A stretch of 64,000 nt of DNA from positions 135,557,546 through 135,621,545 of the forward strand of contig CM057338.1 in assembly GCA_030015575.1 (NCBI GenBank). The letters run 5' to 3'. The first letter of the stretch is position 1. Every line of letters starts with the position of its first letter. The stretch is from Agapanthus africanus. Lineage: Eukaryota > Streptophyta > Magnoliopsida > Asparagales > Amaryllidaceae. Under the pieces are notes generated by a model. The model saw nothing but the letters and a program-made list of their open reading frames with translations. It was not told the origin of the DNA and ran no database searches. Below, one piece after another: positions 55,609 through 64,000 of the stretch. The position numbers were made by a program, and so were the translations under genes.

Positions 55609-56551
55609 TCCCCGAAGACCAAAGTGGAGAAATAAGTCTGGCATGGTGCCGATCTTACGCTTGACGGGCTTCAACCAATCCGTCTGCCCAGATATTACGC
55701 AGAGGGATTGAAAATGCTATAAAAATTCCAGGGTGTGCCCTTCAAACAAACTGCTCGACAAGCCCAGTTCTACAACAAGATTTGGGATGTTTCCGGGACT
55801 CAGCGAAAAATGCCTAACCGGAGGATGGAGACGACTGGGCTTGGATACGTTTGGTCCAAGAAACGGGAGCGATTCCATGGCTGCCGTGTTATAAACGACT
55901 CCAGTGGAGAAGGGAATACTCTTCAGATAGCACTGATTTTGAACCAGAGCGAGATTTCACCGTAAAAATGCCAAGCCCGTCATTTGAAGAACAAATTGAC
56001 AAGCTAATAAAGGAAGCGGGTCAAAAGGTTCGGGATGACCATAGCTGCGAAATGGCCATTTACGAGAAAGCCAGAATGCAACGTCTCATTCAGCAGGCTA
56101 CGGAGGATGACGATGCCCTTCATCCTCAGCTCGCTGTGCGCTCTCGTGGCAAGAAAAAAGCTAGACGTAGAAGTAACAACAAGATGAAGAACGGGAATGA
56201 CGTTCAAAAACAGCAAAGCGGATCTAAGAAGCCACGCGATCGAGAAAAAGTCAGCTGGAATCCATCTTTTATGAGAAAGATCGGTCGGGAATACTCTTTC
56301 CCTCAAGACAAGATAAGGAAAATATTCAACCTTGTCATGAAGCATCATATGATGACGCTCCCGGAGTCTCGGCACCCTAAGCAAATAAACGAGGTCTATC
56401 ATCCGGCTTATTGCTCTTACCACCGAATAATAGGACATCCTCTTGAAAACTGCTTCACCTTAAAGATTGGGTTGAAGACCAGTATCAGAAAGGCGGGTTT
56501 TCTTAATCCGACAGTTGGAGGGTAGTCCCACTATGAAAGCATGAGCCAAAA
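55609..56551 (+). pseudogene. Third zinc-like module between protease and RT
   Basis: The frame 55851-56525 repeats the order of the earlier region: a helix (MAIYEKARMQRLIQQATEDD), a basic stretch, EYSFPQDKIRKIFNLVMKHH, TLPESRHP, then YHPAYCSYHRIIGHPLENCFTLK. This copy lies after the protease, where no zinc knuckle is expected. Confidence 0.7.
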
Positions 56552-57540
56552 GTGACCTACATTGCGAGGGTAAGTCCAGATCAACATCGAGCTTGGAAAC
56601 GAGCTCGTACCTGCCACATGATAACACTGTCAAAAGAGGGAGAGTATGAGAATGTGGACAACCTCTCCCATTGCTTTGTAGATAAAAATAGGGACGAGGT
56701 GATTCCAGAATTTCCACCGGTGCTAAAAGAGCTGGAGAATGGGATACATACCACGGCGGAAAATCTGAGGAAAATCGACTTGGGGACGACAAACGATCTA
56801 AGGCCAACGTTCGTCAGTGAGCTGCTGTCCGAAGAGCAGGTGGCTACACTAAAAGACGTGCTTTTGCAGTATAAAGACTGCTTCGCATGGAACTATTCCG
56901 AGATGCCGGGATTAGATCCGGAGATAGCTGTGCATAAACTGTCGATATCACCGGACGTAAAGCCAGTCAAACAGGTGCCAAGAAGAATGCGGCTCGAACT
57001 TGAGATGAGTATCAATGCCGAAGTCAAGAAGCTGATTGACTCTGGCTTCATCCAAGAAGTTTAATACCCCGACTGGATTGCCAACATTGTCTCAGTGAAG
57101 AAGAAAAATGGGACGGTGCGCGTCTGTGTGGACTTTTGATACCTCAATAAAGCTTACCCGAAGGATGACTTCCCCGTACCGGTTACCGAGCTGATGATCG
57201 ATAATACATCCCATGAAGTCTTCTCCTTCATGGACGGATCTTCAGGCTATAATCAAATAAATATGCATTCCGAAGACCGAAAGCATACTGCCTTCCGAAC
57301 TCCGCTGGGCATATTCTGCTATAAAGTAATGCCCTTTCGGTCTGTAGAACGCTGGCACTACCTACCAGAGGGCCATGACGAAGATCTTCGATGATCTCAT
57401 ACACGAGATTGTCGAATGTTATATCGACGAACTCATGGTGAAAAGCAAATCGTACGAGGAGCACTGGGAGCATTTAAAAATAGTGTTCCAGCGTCTTCGG
57501 AAATATAATCTGAAGATGGACTTGTTTATCATAGAAACTG
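56552..57540 (+). pseudogene. Tat reverse transcriptase, N-terminal two-thirds
   Basis: First frame (56552-57064): DCFAWNYSEMPGLDPEIAVH, VKQVPRRMR, LIDSGFIQEV, ended by TAA. It continues with VKKKNGTVRVCVDF, a TGA, YLNKAYPKDDFPVPVTELMID, FMDGSSGYNQI and FRTPLGIFCYKVMPF. After a frameshift comes KIFDDLIHEIVECYIDELMVKS, where the family has YVDDLVVKS, so the second catalytic D is E. It stops at about LRKYNLKMD (57530). Confidence 0.88.
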
Positions 57541-58317
57541 CATTTCAATACCACTCATTCATTATCTGTTTTGTTATTTAGCGGTACTATTAATCAGTGT
57601 CTGCTCAGTAAATACAGATTACAGATATCCGTGCCACAATACTGGAAACACACTCAAAATTATAGATATAACGTTTGTGAGCCGACACTGCAACCGGAAC
57701 TGCAAACCGATCGATATCCAAAGAGTACTTTTGCAACAAATAAATGTGTACACAATTTTGGTCCAACACAATACAAGTGTGCACATAACTCTTTGGCACA
57801 TGGTCCATGGTGGGGCTGCCCATGGCACATGGTGGGCACACATGCGGGACATGAATGATAAAAGCAAAAGTTGTGATGTGATATAAAGCTACACGTTTCC
57901 CTCCAAATCCCTGAATGCAGACCAGATTCATATAAACAAATCAAACAGCACCAGTGGAATTTTCGAGAGAATGGATCATCACAGAACCGACACAAGCCCC
58001 GGACTCATCATTTCGACTGGCGAAATAGCCCAAAAATCCGGCGCCTCCGGTTTTTTGTTGCCCAGTTAGCCCCAATTTTCTTCTGTCCATCTCTTGCTGT
58101 CATATCATCTTATTTTTATTGTTTGTTTAATCTTATTTTAGGCCTATAAATATAGATCAGTGAGCAAGCGAAAAAGGGACTCATATACATAGACTTGGAT
58201 ATATTTTGAGCCATAGTTTACTCTTTATTTTCTTTTTCATTTTGAAGTCTTTTACATAGCTAGTTCACCTTGAGTTCTTTACCTTCTCTTGATATTGCAA
58301 CCTCTTCATTGAGCAAG
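57541..58317 (+). other. Unassigned LTR-like DNA
   Basis: No family motif or long ORF. CTATAAATA at 58144-58152 and a following T-rich tract look like an LTR core promoter. Around 57795-57840 there is a nest of CCATGG/CACATGG repeats. It may be part of an LTR that replaced the end of the Tat-type element, then was cut by the non-autonomous Athila at 58318. The last 5 nt, GCAAG (58313-58317), are the predicted target duplication of that element; the second copy lies outside the window. Confidence 0.4.
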
Positions 58318-58705
58318 TGTTCACACCATAATATTGTATTATTATATTCCCCATTCTTATTCGTTTTACAAATAAACAGGTACTTTTGACGCATGTCTGC
58401 TACATATTACAGGTTACAGGTTCTTGGACAGAAAACAGTGAAAACGATGTAAAGACAATGAAAAAGTGGACTTTGACCAACAAACAGAAGACTCTTGATC
58501 AAGCCTACATCAAAGATAAAATTCACAAAGTACAAGGCAATGCAAGGTCCAAGAGTACAAAGCGAACGGTTAAAAGTCCACTGCTATTGTTCACTGGAGA
58601 TCTGGAAGGAATAAAGAAGCCAAACTGAATAAAGAACCACAGAAAGAAAAAGCCCAAGAACCTAAGAATCAGACCCAAAAATTTCAGACACTGATCGTCT
58701 TAATG

Positions 58706-58753
58706 GACCGCAGAACCGCGGCCCAAACCCTACCCAGGCCGCGGTTCCGCGGC
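58706..58753 (+). other. Paired GC palindrome in U3 of non-autonomous element
   Basis: GACCGCAGAACCGCGGCC (58706-58723) and GGCCGCGGTTCCGCGGC (58737-58753), 13 nt apart. The centres AA and TT are complementary. It lies ~125 bp upstream of the TATA box, as in element A. Confidence 0.85.
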
Positions 58754-58878
58754 TATATGGAGCCTGAAAGGAATAATTTTTTTACCATAATTCTTGTGCG
58801 GTGCTCAAAAGATTTTCTAGGGCTATTTTTGTAATTGCAGACATGCGAATCAAATGTAAACCTAGGGTTTCCTATTCT

Positions 58879-58889
58879 CTATAAATAGG
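58879..58889 (+). promoter_or_regulatory. TATA box of non-autonomous element
   Basis: CTATAAATAGG, followed by AACTCTAATC. It matches the TATA box of element A. Confidence 0.75.
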
Positions 58890-59648
58890 AACTCTAATCA
58901 TTGTAATTTCTTATGCCTCCTTCTAATAATAAATTCAGAATTCTTTATGGAGAGCATCGGTGCCTCTCTTCAAATCAGAAATTCAGATCTGACAACCCTG
59001 CGTTGATGATTGGAGAAATGCATCTGTAAGTAGATTTAATTTCTTGCCCTAGTTTAGATTTTAATTCTTTGCCCTAGGTAGATTTCATTCCTTGCAGCAG
59101 ATAATTGTTTAGAGTTAGATCCGGGGAAGGTTTGAGAGACGAAGATCTCTCATCCCCTTTCTTGCCCGTCATATAGTTTCATAGAACTCCATGCATACCT
59201 TCTTACTCCGCTCCCTACGGCACTCTACCCATGAGGTAGCGGTGATACCGTAGTCTAAAGGCCCAGATTCTAAGGTTTTCCATGGAGGTTAGGGTAAAGA
59301 TTAAGAAAGGAAGGACAAGGATCTAGAGGAAGAACAATCTTCCCAATCATCCTAATCCCTTTTATTAATATTTACCATAACACCTAATTAGATCTTCATA
59401 TGGGTATAGAAAGCGGTGAGATTTATAGACTTTTCAAACTTAATCTAGATCTAACCCTAACAAGACTTAGATATAGAATAATTAGATTTTTAGATTTAAT
59501 AATCAATCCGAACACCCTTCGGAATTAACTCGTTAGCGCGATTAGGAAATTCACAACATCCCTGTGGACCGATCCGTACTCACCGGCTAGCTGCAAAGCG
59601 ACGCCGTTCTTGATTGCAGTAATAGATAAGTTTTTGAGATCAATCAAA

Positions 59649-59666
59649 TGGCGCCGTTGCCGGAGA
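59649..59666 (+). promoter_or_regulatory. Primer binding site, tRNA-Asp type
   Basis: TGGCGCCGTTGCCGGAGA, 2 nt after the LTR end, the same spacing as in element A. Confidence 0.9.
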
Positions 59667-60420
59667 TGGCGTGTAATTTCCTCTTTGCAATTTCGGGTTA
59701 ATCAAAATTAAAAAATCATAAAAATCTAAAAAATCCAAAAATTATAAAAATATATCAATTGTTATTTTTTTGGAAAGGGTACTTTGTTGTTTGAATCTTG
59801 CAGGAATAATCGAGACGGATTTGAAAATTTCCAGAAAACGAAACAGAAAACGGGATATCGAAACAGAAGAGATTTTAAACAACAGAACAATACAAAAATT
59901 TTGGAGCATTGAACCCCCCAAAGCGCCGCCTTTCTGCGGCCATAACCTGCTTTAGGCCGCGGAACCGTGGCCTACATGTCGATTCAGTGCATAAAAAAAA
60001 TTTTGGGGAACCGTGCCGTCCAGAGAACCGCTAAACCGCGGTAATAAGGCGCTTGGGCGGCGGAAACACGGCCATCTCGTGGCATTATCTCGTGAAAATT
60101 TTTCTGTAAGCTTCTCTGTTCCTCCTCTGTAATTTTTGAAATATCTTTTCTGGAAATTCCTGCAGGATTCCGTGAGCTATAAAATATATTCCCTTCCTTA
60201 CAACAAGTCTTGTGCAGGATTTTTAGGCCCCGCTTAAAATTATAATTGATTGCAAGTTAAATTTTTCTGTTGCATATTTTTATCAACAATATTTTTGCAA
60301 CAATTTCCAAATAAAGATAAAAAGAAATTGGAAAGTTTTTATTAGAAAACTTGCAAAATCTTTTCCGCAAATAAATCCTTGCACCACCACAAACCTTCGT
60401 TCTTTTCCCCTTCTTCTAAC
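59667..60420 (+). other. Leader of non-autonomous element with two decayed palindrome pairs
   Basis: About 750 nt. The pair at 59922-59972 (a decayed left half; right half GGCCGCGGAACCGTGGCC at 59955) lies 270-325 nt after the PBS. A second, more decayed pair is at about 60028-60072. The rest is AT-rich with nothing else recognised. Confidence 0.7.
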
Positions 60421-61860
60421 ATGGGTACCCCACATAATAAATCTCTTGCCGAACTTTGGTATCCCAAACCTAATTTTGCGTCGTACGTCAATTTGTTCGA
60501 TCAATTTAAAGACGATCCTTCCTTGCCTAAAATATCGTTGAAAGATCAAATAGAGGCGTCTAGGAGAAACAGTTTGACTTTTCAACCCACTTTGTGTCAA
60601 CCAAGTCAATCGTTACCACCTCCACATGTTGATACTACTTTTTCAAGTCCTTCTGTCTCTCCTAAGGCGATGTCCATTGCTGAGCATATTGCTCAATCTC
60701 GCAGCCGATCTTTCACCCCTCTCCACTCATCTAGTTCTAGGGATCCACACGACTATTCACCTTTTTATCCACATGTTGACCCTACCCCTGTCCTACCACC
60801 CACTTCCTACCAGTCCTACCCGACTTTCCCACCTTCACTAGACACTGTTTCTACACAGCCATTAGGGAGTTTCACATATCTAACCAATTTTGAATCTTTT
60901 ACCGAAACCCCCTTACCACCCAAGTCTAGTTTGGAAGAGTCGTTGGAGGCGTATATCGCAGCAACAAATAAAATGACTAGGAATGTGGAAGCGTCTGTGG
61001 CCGCCCTTATGCAACCTAGTAAACCGGTAGCTAGTTTCCCACTAGTTTCAAATTTTTCAATGTATAAGGAGGCGGTTGGACAGAGTGAGAATGTGAGAGG
61101 ATGTCCAAATCAAACCTACCCATACCCAATTGAATCCAACAACTCCAGTTTTCAAACATGTGTCCAAAATGATGAGTTATGCGACTTTGTAGTGTTTGAT
61201 TTGCCAAATTGTGAAGAACCCCTTTCGAGTGAAACCGCACTTAATCCTTTCGATCTTTACACCTCCACTCTAGAACCCAAATCGATAAATATCCATGCTT
61301 TTGATGAGGTGTCTAAAGAAATTAATTTTCACTTGATTGAGGATATAGACGCCGGGAATATTTCGGATGATGAACCTGTCGATTTGATTGAAATTTTAGG
61401 TCCAATTCATCATCCCGAGTCATTAAATGTTTCTCCCGAACCTTATATGCGTCTTGATTTTGATGATAATGGCATGGATGAGTTGAATTTTGAGGAGAAT
61501 TATGATGATAGTATTGAGGAGAGTTTTGAGGATCATATTGAGGTCGAACCATTCTTGTTTGATGTGTCGGATTTTCCAGCTCATCCTCTTAAACCTTTAC
61601 CTAAATCACCCTCCCTCCTTTCCATCGTTCCGACCATGCTTGACGACTGTGAGCTTGAAAATTTTTCCTTTGAATCCGATACTGTTCTCACAGATGATAA
61701 CACTTACAAGTGTTTCACTTTTTCGGACGATGTTGATGACTCACCGCCCGAGTTTGAGTCCTTTACATTTTCAGATGAGTTAGTTGAACCATCAGACTCG
61801 GTTGCTTACAGTAGTTTCGAACCATTAATGGAATCTTTCAAGTTCGAGACAGTTTACTAG
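60421..61860 (+). CDS. Intact ORF of non-autonomous Athila element, unknown function
   Basis: An uninterrupted frame of 479 codons from the ATG at 60421 to TAG; an upstream in-frame extension lacks ATG. The first half is Ser/Pro-rich. Residues 169-185 (SSLEESLEAYIAATNKM) match the coil SSLERSLEAFVKQS after the gag zinc knuckle of element A. The second half is strongly acidic. The last ~55 residues ([18 protein letters not shown] onward) match the protease-RT linker of element A. Between these two anchors the protease is absent, and before them the gag core is absent. The protein thus looks like a Gag-Pol derivative without enzymes that has stayed open while all pol genes around it have decayed. 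Function is unknown; a structural or RNA-packaging role is speculation. Confidence 0.75.
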   Translation: MGTPHNKSLAELWYPKPNFASYVNLFDQFKDDPSLPKISLKDQIEASRRNSLTFQPTLCQPSQSLPPPHVDTTFSSPSVSPKAMSIAEHIAQSRSRSFTPLHSSSSRDPHDYSPFYPHVDPTPVLPPTSYQSYPTFPPSLDTVSTQPLGSFTYLTNFESFTETPLPPKSSLEESLEAYIAATNKMTRNVEASVAALMQPSKPVASFPLVSNFSMYKEAVGQSENVRGCPNQTYPYPIESNNSSFQTCVQNDELCDFVVFDLPNCEEPLSSETALNPFDLYTSTLEPKSINIHAFDEVSKEINFHLIEDIDAGNISDDEPVDLIEILGPIHHPESLNVSPEPYMRLDFDDNGMDELNFEENYDDSIEESFEDHIEVEPFLFDVSDFPAHPLKPLPKSPSLLSIVPTMLDDCELENFSFESDTVLTDDNTYKCFTFSDDVDDSPPEFESFTFSDELVEPSDSVAYSSFEPLMESFKFETVY

Positions 61861-62385
61861 GGTGAGAATGAGACTATCCCTAATTCACTTCCTTTCGTCC
61901 TTCCTATTGTTCCGACCGTACAAGTGACCGTTATGCTTTCATCTCCAATGCCAAGTTCAGCGTACCCATGCTTTCTTACGAATCTTGAGGGATTTGACCC
62001 CATTTCACGACGAGTTGATAGGTTAGCGCAATCGCTTTTAACACATCGGTCATCACATATTGCGCTAATTTATTCACTCGATTTACACCCTCAAGATCGC
62101 GCGACCCTTCTTTCTCCTTTCCGCCCTTCTTCTCCCCCACCGAGACCATATTCTACCATTCTTCTTTCCACACGGTCTCGCGTGTTTCTCATTTCTTTCC
62201 TCCACACCCTATTCTTGCACCTACTATACCATTATCACGATAAGATTTTTGAATGGTTGGTGCTCACCTTTGGCTTGTGTAAGGCCAAGCTTAAGTTTGG
62301 GGGGAACCTTGTTGTATATATGTACATATATTTTTTGTTTTCTTTTTCTATAAACAAAAATTTCAAAACATTAAAAAAAATTTAA
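61861..62385 (+). CDS. In-frame extension after the TAG (possible readthrough or decay)
   Basis: The same frame stays open for about 174 codons after the single TAG. It starts GENETIPNSL, matching [10 protein letters not shown] of element A, where the codon before is TTG; the stop may thus be a TTG to TAG change. The later part contains a hydrophobic stretch (VFLISFLHTLFLHLLYHYH) that could be a membrane segment. No pol or env signature is seen. The last ~30 codons run over two polypurine tracts and are probably not coding. Confidence 0.4.
   Translation, partial: GENETIPNSLPFVLPIVPTVQVTVMLSSPMPSSAYPCFLTNLEGFDPISRRVDRLAQSLLTHRSSHIALIYSLDLHPQDRATLLSPFRPSSPPPRPYSTILLSTRSRVFLISFLHTLFLHLLYHYHDKIFEWLVLTFGLCKAKLKFGGNLVVYMYIYFLFSFSINKNFKTLKKI
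62270..62306 (+). promoter_or_regulatory. Polypurine tract with hairpin (module 1)
   Basis: TTGGC ... GCCAA (62270-62288) followed by AAGTTTGGGGGGAA (62293-62306). It corresponds to module 1 of element A. Confidence 0.6.
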
Positions 62386-62433
62386 ATAAATAAATAGGGG
62401 AGTATCGGCATTTTGACCCTCTGGGTTTAGCAT

Positions 62434-62470
62434 GACAGTGAGGACACTGTCAAGTTCAAGTTTGGGGGTA
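62434..62470 (+). promoter_or_regulatory. Polypurine tract with hairpin (module 2)
   Basis: GACAGTG-AGGA-CACTGTC (62434-62451) then AAGTTTGGGGGTA (62458-62470). The stem equals that of module 2 of element A; the loop differs by one base. Confidence 0.75.
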
Positions 62471-63732
62471 TGCTCGGTACGTCTTTTTCCTTCGCATTCA
62501 TTTGTACATATTTTTGCATTTGCATATTTATTTAAAAACCCATAAAAATTGAAAATTTTCAAAAATTATAAAAATTAATGTATTCAATTTTGGCTAATTG
62601 ACTTGAGTTTGACAGATAGGTTAACTGGCTAGGAACAACTAGATCTTAGACTTAGTGAATTAAAAACCCTAGAAATAACATTCCTTAAAGTTTAATGGTA
62701 GAAAGTATATGCCTTGTAGTTTATTTAGAAATAGGTAAATTTTGGGTTCACTTCTTGGGCTAAGTCGAAACAAGGGAAGAGTATTGATGTTCTTATTAGA
62801 GTATAAGTTTGAAATAGTTCCTAGCTTAAGTCTAAATTCTGAAAATGTATATCCTACAATTTGCACAATCACGCACCTTGAAACTTGGAATAGTAGAAGA
62901 GACCTTGAAATGCTCTTGTCTAAAGTCCTTCATACAATGAAAAAAATATATATATAAGTGTGAATAAAGAAAAAAAAATGGACACTGGTTTTTGTGATTA
63001 CTTAAGGCTGCAAAAATAGAAAAATATTTAGCGAGGGTGCTTCATCATCTAGTGCCTTAGACCAACTGGTTTGGGAGTCACTGCTAAAGTCTTGGTTGTT
63101 GCAAGACTAGGAAATACGCTTTAAAGTGCAAACGCATCTTGTAATCGGTTGTTGGTACCTCAAGAAGTATTAACGGTCGCATGAAGGATGTGTAAGCAAA
63201 TTTCATTTAAAAATTCACCAATTAAGAAGTGATTTGGACAACGGACGAGAGTATGATTGCTTGATTTGAATTTCCAAGTGTAGGGGTGATCTATACACAC
63301 ACGTAGGGATATGTGATTAGAGTTTAGATGAGAGAAAGGAGTGAAGAATAGAACTTGTATCTTTAGTAAGGGTTGATAGAAACTCCTAAGTGGAGACAAA
63401 ACCCTAGAGGGAAAACTTAAAAGATGCTGAAAGCTAAGTAAGTCTATAGAACATATATAATCTCAAGTTAAATAATGAGGAAGTGTGAAGAATATGGGTG
63501 GATAATTTGCGGGTCGACGATAATAGAATTCCTTGTTGAAAAACCTAATTGGAGAACAAAAGTCGAAAAGCCGAATTGATAGGATTTTATGGGTGTAATC
63601 CGCTGAAAACCCTCAGGAGACAACACTCCTCCTACTAGGGACACCTAGAGGTTTAACGGGTTGTTGCACGAACTCAGTGCAATCGCGTTTCCCTGCGAAA
63701 GTGCGGTTAGGATTTTCGTGAATAAAAATAAG
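62471..63732 (+). other. 3' UTR of non-autonomous element
   Basis: No supported ORF. Two blocks are shared with element A and with the old Athila remnant: one around TAGACCAACTGGTTTGGG (63047-63120), the other at 63597-63712 from ATCCGCTGAAAACCC to CCTGCGAAAGTG. The region 62700-62990 is AT-rich. Confidence 0.75.
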
Positions 63733-63769
63733 TTTGCTCGAGGACGAGCAAAAGATAAGTTTGGGGGTA
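63733..63769 (+). promoter_or_regulatory. PPT with hairpin (module 3)
   Basis: TTTGCTCG-AGGA-CGAGCAAA (63733-63752), then AAGTTTGGGGGTA (63757-63769), 2 nt before the 3' LTR. It has the same layout as element A. Confidence 0.85.
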
Positions 63770-63771
63770 TT

Positions 63772-64000
63772 TGTTCACACCATAATATTGTATTATTATA
63801 TCCCCCATTCTTATTCGTTTTACAAATAAACAGGTACTTTTGACGCATGTCTGCTACATATTACAGGTTACAGGTTCTTGGACAGAAAACAGTGAAAACG
63901 ATGTAAAGACGATAAAAAAGTGGATTTTGACCAACAAACAGAAGACTCTTGATCAAGCCTACATCAAAGATAAAATTCACAAAGTACAAGGCAATGCAAG
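63772..64000 (+). repeat. 3' LTR of non-autonomous element, partial
   Basis: Begins TGTTCACACCATAATATTG and is nearly identical to 58318-58546. The window ends inside it. Confidence 0.92.

Larger units (their letters stand above)
48408..57540 (+). mobile_element. Tat-type Ty3/gypsy element, 3' truncated
   Basis: Order: 5' LTR (start estimated), PBS, an extra ORF, gag, protease, and RT up to about residue 200 of the domain. The remaining RT, RNase H, integrase and 3' LTR are missing. Tat is called from RT text (VCVDF, YLNKAYPKDDFPVPVTELMID, GIFCYKVMPF), protease text (ILVDNGSSVNLL, ALLGRPWLHEYNIIPST) and the YCxYHRxxxHPxExC zinc motif. All frames except the extra ORF are broken. Confidence 0.88.
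58318..59646 (+). repeat. 5' LTR of non-autonomous element
   Basis: 1329 bp, TGTTCACACC to GATCAATCA. The last ~80 bp are recognisably related to the LTR end of element A (phrases GTACTCACCGGCTAGCTGC and CTTGATTGCAGTAAT). It has a GC palindrome pair at 58706-58753 and a TATA box at 58879. Confidence 0.9.
58318..64000 (+). mobile_element. Non-autonomous Athila-related element (continues past window)
   Basis: 5' LTR 58318-59646, PBS, leader, one intact ORF, long 3' UTR, PPT, and the first 229 bp of the 3' LTR, which starts with the same TGTTCACACCATAATATTG. The 5' and 3' LTR starts are nearly identical, so it is young compared with the rest. It lacks RT, RNase H, integrase, a protease D-x-G and the gag core. 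PBS, LTR ends and 3' UTR relate it to element A. Confidence 0.88.

Noticed and set aside
57605-57995. Overlapping minus-strand ORFs of ~110 codons
   Set aside because: Several frames are open at once in cysteine- and histidine-rich text without any family motif; they look like composition effects.

Overview
This window is plant nuclear repeat DNA. It is made almost entirely of LTR retrotransposons inserted into one another, and I found no host gene, rRNA, tRNA gene or CRISPR array. The lineages (Ty3/gypsy Athila, Tat and Tekay-type chromovirus; Ty1/copia of Angela/BARE type) are those of flowering plants. Several target-site duplications (TSDs) are intact, so the order of insertion can be read. 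No species can be named from the sequence.

Layout. 1-5009: degraded 3' end of a Tat-type element and its palindrome-rich LTR, broken by a minus-strand chromovirus-type LTR fragment (1449 to ~3070). 5010-5455, 17325-17490 and 47424-47517: three pieces of one old Athila LTR (minus strand), with its 3' UTR at 47518-48407. Into that LTR went (i) a nearly complete Athila element A (5456-17324, minus strand, TSD CCATT) and (ii) a chromovirus B (17491-47418, plus strand, TSD TAAAA, ~3 kb LTRs, gag lost). Chromovirus B holds a copia element (outer, 23888-44220, TSD GACTT), and the 5' LTR of that copia holds a second copy of the same family (inner, 24979-35160, TSD GTCGC). 48408 to ~57540: a Tat-type element (5' LTR, PBS, extra ORF, gag, protease, half an RT), cut off inside RT. 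57541-58317: LTR-like unassigned DNA. 58318 to the window end: a non-autonomous Athila relative with both LTR starts, PBS, PPT and one intact unusual ORF, but no pol.

How parts work together. The enzymes are mostly broken: stops, frameshifts, an altered RT active site in the inner copia and an altered integrase spacing in the outer one. The cis-acting parts (PBS, PPT, leader palindromes, 3' UTR blocks) are better kept. The non-autonomous Athila shares PBS, 3' UTR blocks and hairpin-plus-polypurine modules with element A, so it could have been mobilised in trans by an A-like relative.

The most striking unnamed signal is a paired GC palindrome (consensus GGCCGCGGWWCCGCGGCC, two copies usually 12-18 nt apart, W = A or T). 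It recurs in leaders 200-400 nt after the PBS, or in U3 just upstream of the TATA box. It is present in Athila and in copia elements, which are otherwise unrelated. Other unusual structure: hairpin-NGGA-loop modules in front of three polypurine tracts in Athila elements, dense trains of short hairpins and G-box palindrome arrays in Tat LTRs, and a copia LTR hairpin with compensatory changes. Lineage assignments rest on motif recognition; no alignment or database search was run, and identities are by eye.
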